In this document: positions 61,668-64,000 of the stretch, in pieces
How positions within the stretch are numbered: the first letter of the stretch is position 1
Layout: every line of letters begins with the position of its first letter
Assembly: GCA_018238545.1 (NCBI GenBank)
Contig: JABCTC010000003.1
Span: 58,876-122,875, forward strand
Direction: 5' to 3'
DNA from: Candidatus Heimdallarchaeota archaeon
GTDB lineage: Archaea > Asgardarchaeota > Heimdallarchaeia > Heimdallarchaeales > Heimdallarchaeaceae
DNA length: 64,000 nucleotides
The notes under the pieces: generated by a model
The model's database searches: none
Seen by the model: only the letters and a program-made list of their open reading frames with translations
Told to the model about the DNA's origin: nothing
Made by a program: the position numbers and the translations under genes

Positions 61668-62750
61668 CTAATTTGTTATTTCTCCCTTGATAAATTGTTC
61701 AACAAGTCGTACTGCTTCAGCGTCATGAATCTGCTTTGGTGGGTGTTTAAAGAAATAGCTAGAAACACCAACTAAAGGTCCTCCTATATTTCTGTCTTTT
61801 GCAATCTTAAGAGAACGAACTACATCGATCATAACACCTGCACTATTTGGAGAATCTTGAACCGAGAGTTTAAGTTGTACACTTAAAGGTTGCTCACCAA
61901 AATTCTTTCCTTTCAACCAAAGATAACAAATCTTTTCATCTTCAAGGAAAGGAACATAATCAGAAGGTCCAATTCGTGTGGGAACTTCATAAGGTATCAT
62001 GCTTGTTACTGCTTCAGTTTTGGAAATCCTCTTTGTGGTCAATCTATACTCTTTTTTCATGTTTTCAAAATCTGTATTACCACCGATATTCAATTGAAAT
62101 GTTTCATCAAGCTTGATACCTCTCTCATGTGCTAAGCTTACTAGCATACGATGTAAAATTGTGGCACCTAACTGTGATTTAATGTCATCTCCAGCAACTG
62201 GGATGTTTTTGTCAGTGAATTTTTGACCCCATTCTTTGTTTGATGCAATAAATGCTGGAATACCGTTTGCAAAAGCAACATTTGTATCAAGACATGCTTG
62301 AGCATACATCTGAGCTCCAGTTTCACTCCCAACAGGAAGGAAATTTATCAAAACATCTACACCTGATTCTTTCAATACATCAGCAACATTTACTGGTTCC
62401 ATTTGTGTAGGATCATAACAGTGAAAAGATTCTTTCATATGAGGAGCTACACCATCCATTATAGGTGCTGGGAGAACAGTAACTCCTTTATGAGGAACAT
62501 CCGAAAACTTCTTACTCAGATTTGGACTTTGCCAGATTGCTTCGGAGATGTCTTTTCCAATCTTTTTAGTATTTACCTCAAATGCAGAAACTACCTCAAC
62601 ATCAGATAAATGATAATCGCCAAATTTAACGTGCATTATTCCGGGAATGAAATCTTTTTCATCAGCATTCTTGTAATATTCAAGCCCTTGTATTAGTGAT
62701 GAAGCACAATTTCCTAACCCTGCAATTGCGATTCGTACCTTCTTCGTCAT
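61668..62750 (-). CDS. myo-Inositol-1-phosphate synthase
   Basis: 360 aa from ATG at 62750 (MTKKVRIAIAGLGNCASSLI); an in-frame ATG at 62795 adds a tail unlike the family. Canonical features: GLGNCASSLIQG NAD-binding loop, GDDIKSQLGATILHRML, QLNIGGNTDFENM, KTEAVTSMIPYEVPTRIGPSDYVPFLEDEKICYLWLKG. Converts glucose 6-phosphate to myo-inositol 1-phosphate in the cytosol, for archaeal inositol phospholipids. First gene of the pair, transcribed away from the divergent epimerase gene 98 bp upstream. Confidence 0.92.
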   Translation of the reverse strand: MTKKVRIAIAGLGNCASSLIQGLEYYKNADEKDFIPGIMHVKFGDYHLSDVEVVSAFEVNTKKIGKDISEAIWQSPNLSKKFSDVPHKGVTVLPAPIMDGVAPHMKESFHCYDPTQMEPVNVADVLKESGVDVLINFLPVGSETGAQMYAQACLDTNVAFANGIPAFIASNKEWGQKFTDKNIPVAGDDIKSQLGATILHRMLVSLAHERGIKLDETFQLNIGGNTDFENMKKEYRLTTKRISKTEAVTSMIPYEVPTRIGPSDYVPFLEDEKICYLWLKGKNFGEQPLSVQLKLSVQDSPNSAGVMIDVVRSLKIAKDRNIGGPLVGVSSYFFKHPPKQIHDAEAVRLVEQFIKGEITN

Positions 62751-62848
62751 TAGACCACCAGTCGTATTCTTGTCTATTAAAATTGTCATAGACAACGATA
62801 GTGGAAATGAACGGTATGCTTTTAAAAAGTTTTAGTATAAGAATATGT

Positions 62849-63766
62849 ATGCCTAAACATGCTGAAACCGTATTAATCACAGGAGGTCTAGGACAGATTG
62901 GATATTACACTTATCTTCTTTTAAGGAACAAATATGAAATTTGTATTCTGGATAATTTGTCAAATTCGAAATTTGAGGTACCTGATGATGTCACATTTAT
63001 CCAAAATGATGTTCAAAATAAAGACAGTTACAAGAATTTGCCTCGTATTGATTACATAATTCATTTGGCTGCACAGCTAAGCATTAATAAATCTATTTCA
63101 GAACCTATTTTTGATGCTGAAAACAACATATTGGGAACATTACAATTACTAGAGTATGCAAGAAATGAGAATATTAAACGGTTTATTCACATCAGTTCAG
63201 CTTCGACTTTCGGTGACCCTAAGTTTCTTCCAATAACAGAAGATCATCCTAGAAACCCTATATCTCCATATGGTCTGAGCAAATTGGTTTCAGAAAAGTA
63301 TGTTTGTTTATATTCAGAACTATATAATTTGGAAACGATTATCTTGATTCCCTTCAATATTTACAGCCCACTTCAACATGCTGATGATCCATATGCAGGT
63401 GTGATCTATAAATTCATAGAAGCAATAAAGAAAGGTGATACATATTCTATTGAAGGAGATGGAAATCAAACAAGAGATTTCATACACGTGAAAGACGTGG
63501 CAAGGGCAATTGCGATGGCTCTTGAGTCAGAATCAGCTGTTAATCAAGTGATAAATATAGGTTCTGGGGTTCCGTATTCTATTAATGATTTATCAGACAC
63601 TTTGTTGAAACTTAGTGAATCCGAAATGAAACCCAAAAGGATTGAGGAAAGGCAAGGGGATATTTACGAGAGTTACTGTTCTATTCAGAAGGCTGAAGAA
63701 ATACTTGGTTTCACGCAATCTATTCCGATTGAAATTGGGTTAAGTGAATTATTGGAAAGCATCTAA
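62849..63766 (+). CDS. NAD-dependent sugar epimerase/dehydratase, GalE-like
   Basis: 305 aa from ATG at 62849; an upstream in-frame ATG at 62801 adds 16 residues before the cofactor strand. Extended SDR: VLITGGLGQIGYYTYLLL, IIHLAAQLSINKSISEP, catalytic HISSASTFGDP, and YGLSK (YxxxK). The later GDGNQTRDFIHVKDVA and NIGSGVPYSI motifs point to UDP-glucose 4-epimerase or related UDP-hexose epimerases. Supplies UDP-sugar for surface glycans. It stands between the inositol genes and an IS607 element. Confidence 0.88.
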   Translation: MPKHAETVLITGGLGQIGYYTYLLLRNKYEICILDNLSNSKFEVPDDVTFIQNDVQNKDSYKNLPRIDYIIHLAAQLSINKSISEPIFDAENNILGTLQLLEYARNENIKRFIHISSASTFGDPKFLPITEDHPRNPISPYGLSKLVSEKYVCLYSELYNLETIILIPFNIYSPLQHADDPYAGVIYKFIEAIKKGDTYSIEGDGNQTRDFIHVKDVARAIAMALESESAVNQVINIGSGVPYSINDLSDTLLKLSESEMKPKRIEERQGDIYESYCSIQKAEEILGFTQSIPIEIGLSELLESI

Positions 63767-63769
63767 ATT

Positions 63770-64000
63770 CACTGTAAGCAACAGTTGAAAGAAATATTGC
63801 TCAATCTTGCCAAAAAACAGAAAATTTTTCGTAAGAGCAGTAAAATTAGAACTATGTTAGTAAGAATTGGCAGAGCAGCATACATGCAAGGAGTATCAGC
63901 TAGCACTATGAGGAGGTGGGAGAAGGAAGAAAGAATCCTCCCTTGCAAGAGGACAAGAGGAGGACACAGGAGATACAAACTCTCCCAGATGATAGGAGAA
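63770..64000 (+). mobile_element. Left end of an IS607-type element, truncated by window
   Basis: Includes the TnpA start. The sequence turns markedly richer in G within the recombinase coding region compared with the host. The left boundary is not fixed, and no inverted repeats are expected for this family. Confidence 0.5.
63854..64000 (+). CDS. tnpA: IS607-type TnpA serine recombinase, 5' end (partial)
   Basis: 49 codons to the window edge, reading MLVRIGRAAYMQGVSASTMR and then RWEKEERILPCKRTRGGHRR. This is the MerR-like HTH of IS607 TnpA, closely matching the usual RIGEAAKLLGVSPSTLRRWEKEG-TRGGHRRY pattern. The serine-recombinase domain must lie beyond the edge. IS607 elements often carry a tnpB downstream. 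The start follows 87 bp after the epimerase stop. Confidence 0.82.
   Translation, partial: MLVRIGRAAYMQGVSASTMRRWEKEERILPCKRTRGGHRRYKLSQMIGE

Noticed and set aside
63769..63978. Minus-strand 69-aa frame at the right edge
   Set aside because: It is antisense to the IS607 recombinase N-terminus, which has a clear family match.

Overview
This AT-rich window carries an archaeal gene set: RadA, a UbiA-family archaeal lipid prenyltransferase, archaeal GluRS, DUF211, DUF354, TldD/TldE, a tandem pair of myo-inositol-1-phosphate synthase-like genes, archaeal pilins and a class II ribonucleotide reductase. It also carries eukaryote-like genes: a Ras/Rab-type small GTPase, a gelsolin-repeat protein and a membrane-anchored RING-like zinc-finger protein. 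That mix points to an Asgard archaeon. Antiporter-like (complex I-type) subunits would fit a Heimdallarchaeia-type lineage, but the lineage is an inference. No rRNA, tRNA or CRISPR array was seen.

Layout: 0-3 kb holds a degenerate FAD protein and a solitary TnpB element with a probable omegaRNA. 3-10 kb is a minus-strand housekeeping run: UbiA, a 54-aa small protein, a coiled-coil/winged-helix protein, RadA, a dUTPase-like protein, the RING-like protein and GluRS. 10-13 kb has a TrpF-like barrel with lost catalytic residues, a DPM1-like glycosyltransferase, and the convergent small GTPase and gelsolin genes. 13.4-21.7 kb is a type IV pilus locus: two TadB/TadC membrane proteins, a coiled-coil protein and three pilin-like proteins on +, then Hsp20, the TadA ATPase and two more pilin-like proteins on -. 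22-28 kb is one 2001-codon ribonucleotide reductase gene in which three LAGLIDADG inteins make up about 64 percent of the product; each intein departs from the splicing consensus.

28-38 kb holds DUF354, an aminotransferase, a zinc-ribbon miniprotein, a 955-aa surface protein, TldE/TldD, an SDR and a PLP-binding protein. 38.4-42 kb is an FtsX/LolD-like ABC operon ending in a cytosolic coiled-coil protein, facing an unrecognised 1049-aa protein. A second TnpB, DUF211, indolepyruvate oxidoreductase IorAB and a heterodimeric ABC exporter follow. 53.5-59.5 kb is a probable six-gene membrane operon: two paralogous signal-peptide/TM-anchored ectodomain proteins, then J-, K-, L- and N-like antiporter subunits without the rest of complex I. 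The window closes with a polyprenyl synthase, the two inositol-phosphate-synthase-like genes, an epimerase and the 5' end of an IS607-type serine recombinase.

The strongest leads are the orphan J/K/L/N module with its ectodomain proteins, the RNR inteins (one with Arg at +1, one ending in Asp next to the catalytic Cys), the RING-like protein, and TnpB proteins whose RuvC-II glutamate has moved to a Fanzor-like position.
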